Source of the DNA: Bacillota bacterium
Lineage (GTDB): Bacteria; Bacillota; Bacilli; Thermoactinomycetales; DSM-44946
NCBI GenBank assembly: GCA_021793745.1
Contig: JAJYSD010000102.1
Span: 1 to 5,842, forward strand
Direction of reading: 5' to 3'
Length of the DNA stretch: 5,842 nucleotides
Shown: piece after piece, positions 5,584 through 5,842 of the stretch
How the letters are laid out: each line of letters starts with the position of its first letter
How positions within the stretch are numbered: the first letter of the stretch is position 1
Translations under genes and position numbers: made by a program
The notes under the pieces: generated by a model
Seen by the model: only the letters and a program-made list of their open reading frames with translations
What the model was told of the DNA's origin: nothing
Database searches by the model: none

Positions 5584-5842
5584 CGAGTCCGGCCGCTCCG
5601 ATCACCCCCGCGTCATTGCCCAACTGGGCGGGGACGATGGTGACTCCCTCCGCCGCAGAAGGCAGCGCCCGTTTCTGGTACGCCCTTCGAAGGGGACGAA
5701 ACAGAGCCTCTCCCGCCCGAGCCACGCCACCGCCGATGATGAAGCGGGCCGGATTCAAAATGACGGAAAGGGTGGCCATGGCTTGTGCCAGGGCATCGGT
5801 CGCCCGATCGATCACCTCTTCGGAACCGGGGTGTTCGCCCTC
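5555..5842 (-). CDS. glcK: ROK-family glucokinase, C-terminal part
   Basis: The last 95 codons of a gene that continues past the right edge; the frame is open from base 5842, so the GTG at 5813-5815 is an internal codon. NPARFIIGGGVARAGEAL and LGNDAGVIGAAGL are typical of the C-terminal end of ROK glucokinases (GlcK type), where the GGG turn closes the nucleotide-binding region. The preceding LAQAMATLSVI helix also fits. The enzyme would phosphorylate glucose to glucose-6-phosphate with ATP in the cytosol. The DxGxT ATP-binding motif and the zinc-binding cysteines of ROK proteins lie outside the window, so a sugar specificity other than glucose, such as fructose or N-acetylmannosamine, cannot be excluded. 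In B. subtilis glcK is not next to rapZ, so the linkage here differs from that species. Confidence 0.85.
   Translation of the reverse strand, partial: EGEHPGSEEVIDRATDALAQAMATLSVILNPARFIIGGGVARAGEALFRPLRRAYQKRALPSAAEGVTIVPAQLGNDAGVIGAAGLVAHGGNGNI

Overview
The window looks like chromosomal DNA of a Gram-positive, Bacillales-type bacterium. It is moderately GC-rich, and the amino-acid composition and gene set would fit a thermophilic or Thermoactinomycetaceae-like lineage. That placement is inference: there is no rRNA or other taxonomic marker. All convincing genes lie on the minus strand, so the biological order runs from high to low coordinates. Plus-strand ORFs are shadows of these genes.

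Block 1 (5842 down to about 1874) is a compact operon. It holds the 3' end of a ROK-family glucokinase, rapZ (yvcJ), yvcK (mgfK), whiA, an HPr/Crh-like phosphocarrier, and a 120-residue protein I do not recognise. Gaps within it are 16-69 nt. A sigma-A-like promoter overlaps the glucokinase stop codon and could start a rapZ-led transcript. A strong intrinsic terminator (7-bp stem, 3-nt loop, U7 tract) follows the 120-residue gene and probably ends the operon. The rapZ-yvcK-whiA-crh core is a conserved Firmicutes cluster linking carbon status, cell-envelope precursor metabolism and cell division. Glucokinase makes glucose-6-phosphate, YvcK-family proteins sense UDP-GlcNAc, and the HPr/Crh protein reports glycolytic state through Ser46. 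The main departure from Bacillus subtilis is that the Crh-position protein keeps His15, the PTS phosphorylation site, where B. subtilis Crh has Gln.

Block 2 (about 1844 to 541) holds one gene for a predicted 12-helix membrane protein. Its histidine pattern recalls heme-copper oxidase subunit I, but no oxidase subunit II or III genes lie nearby. Its 5' end is ambiguous: one reading uses a GTG start, the other an ATGATG start that needs one extra G in a G5 run.

Block 3 (530 to 102) is a small TM2-domain membrane protein with its own promoter and a strong ribosome binding site. The last 101 bases at the left edge contain nested inverted repeats that could be a structured RNA or a truncated neighbouring gene; I cannot resolve them. 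No mobile elements, CRISPR arrays, tRNAs or rRNAs were seen, and nothing here amounts to a clear new system.
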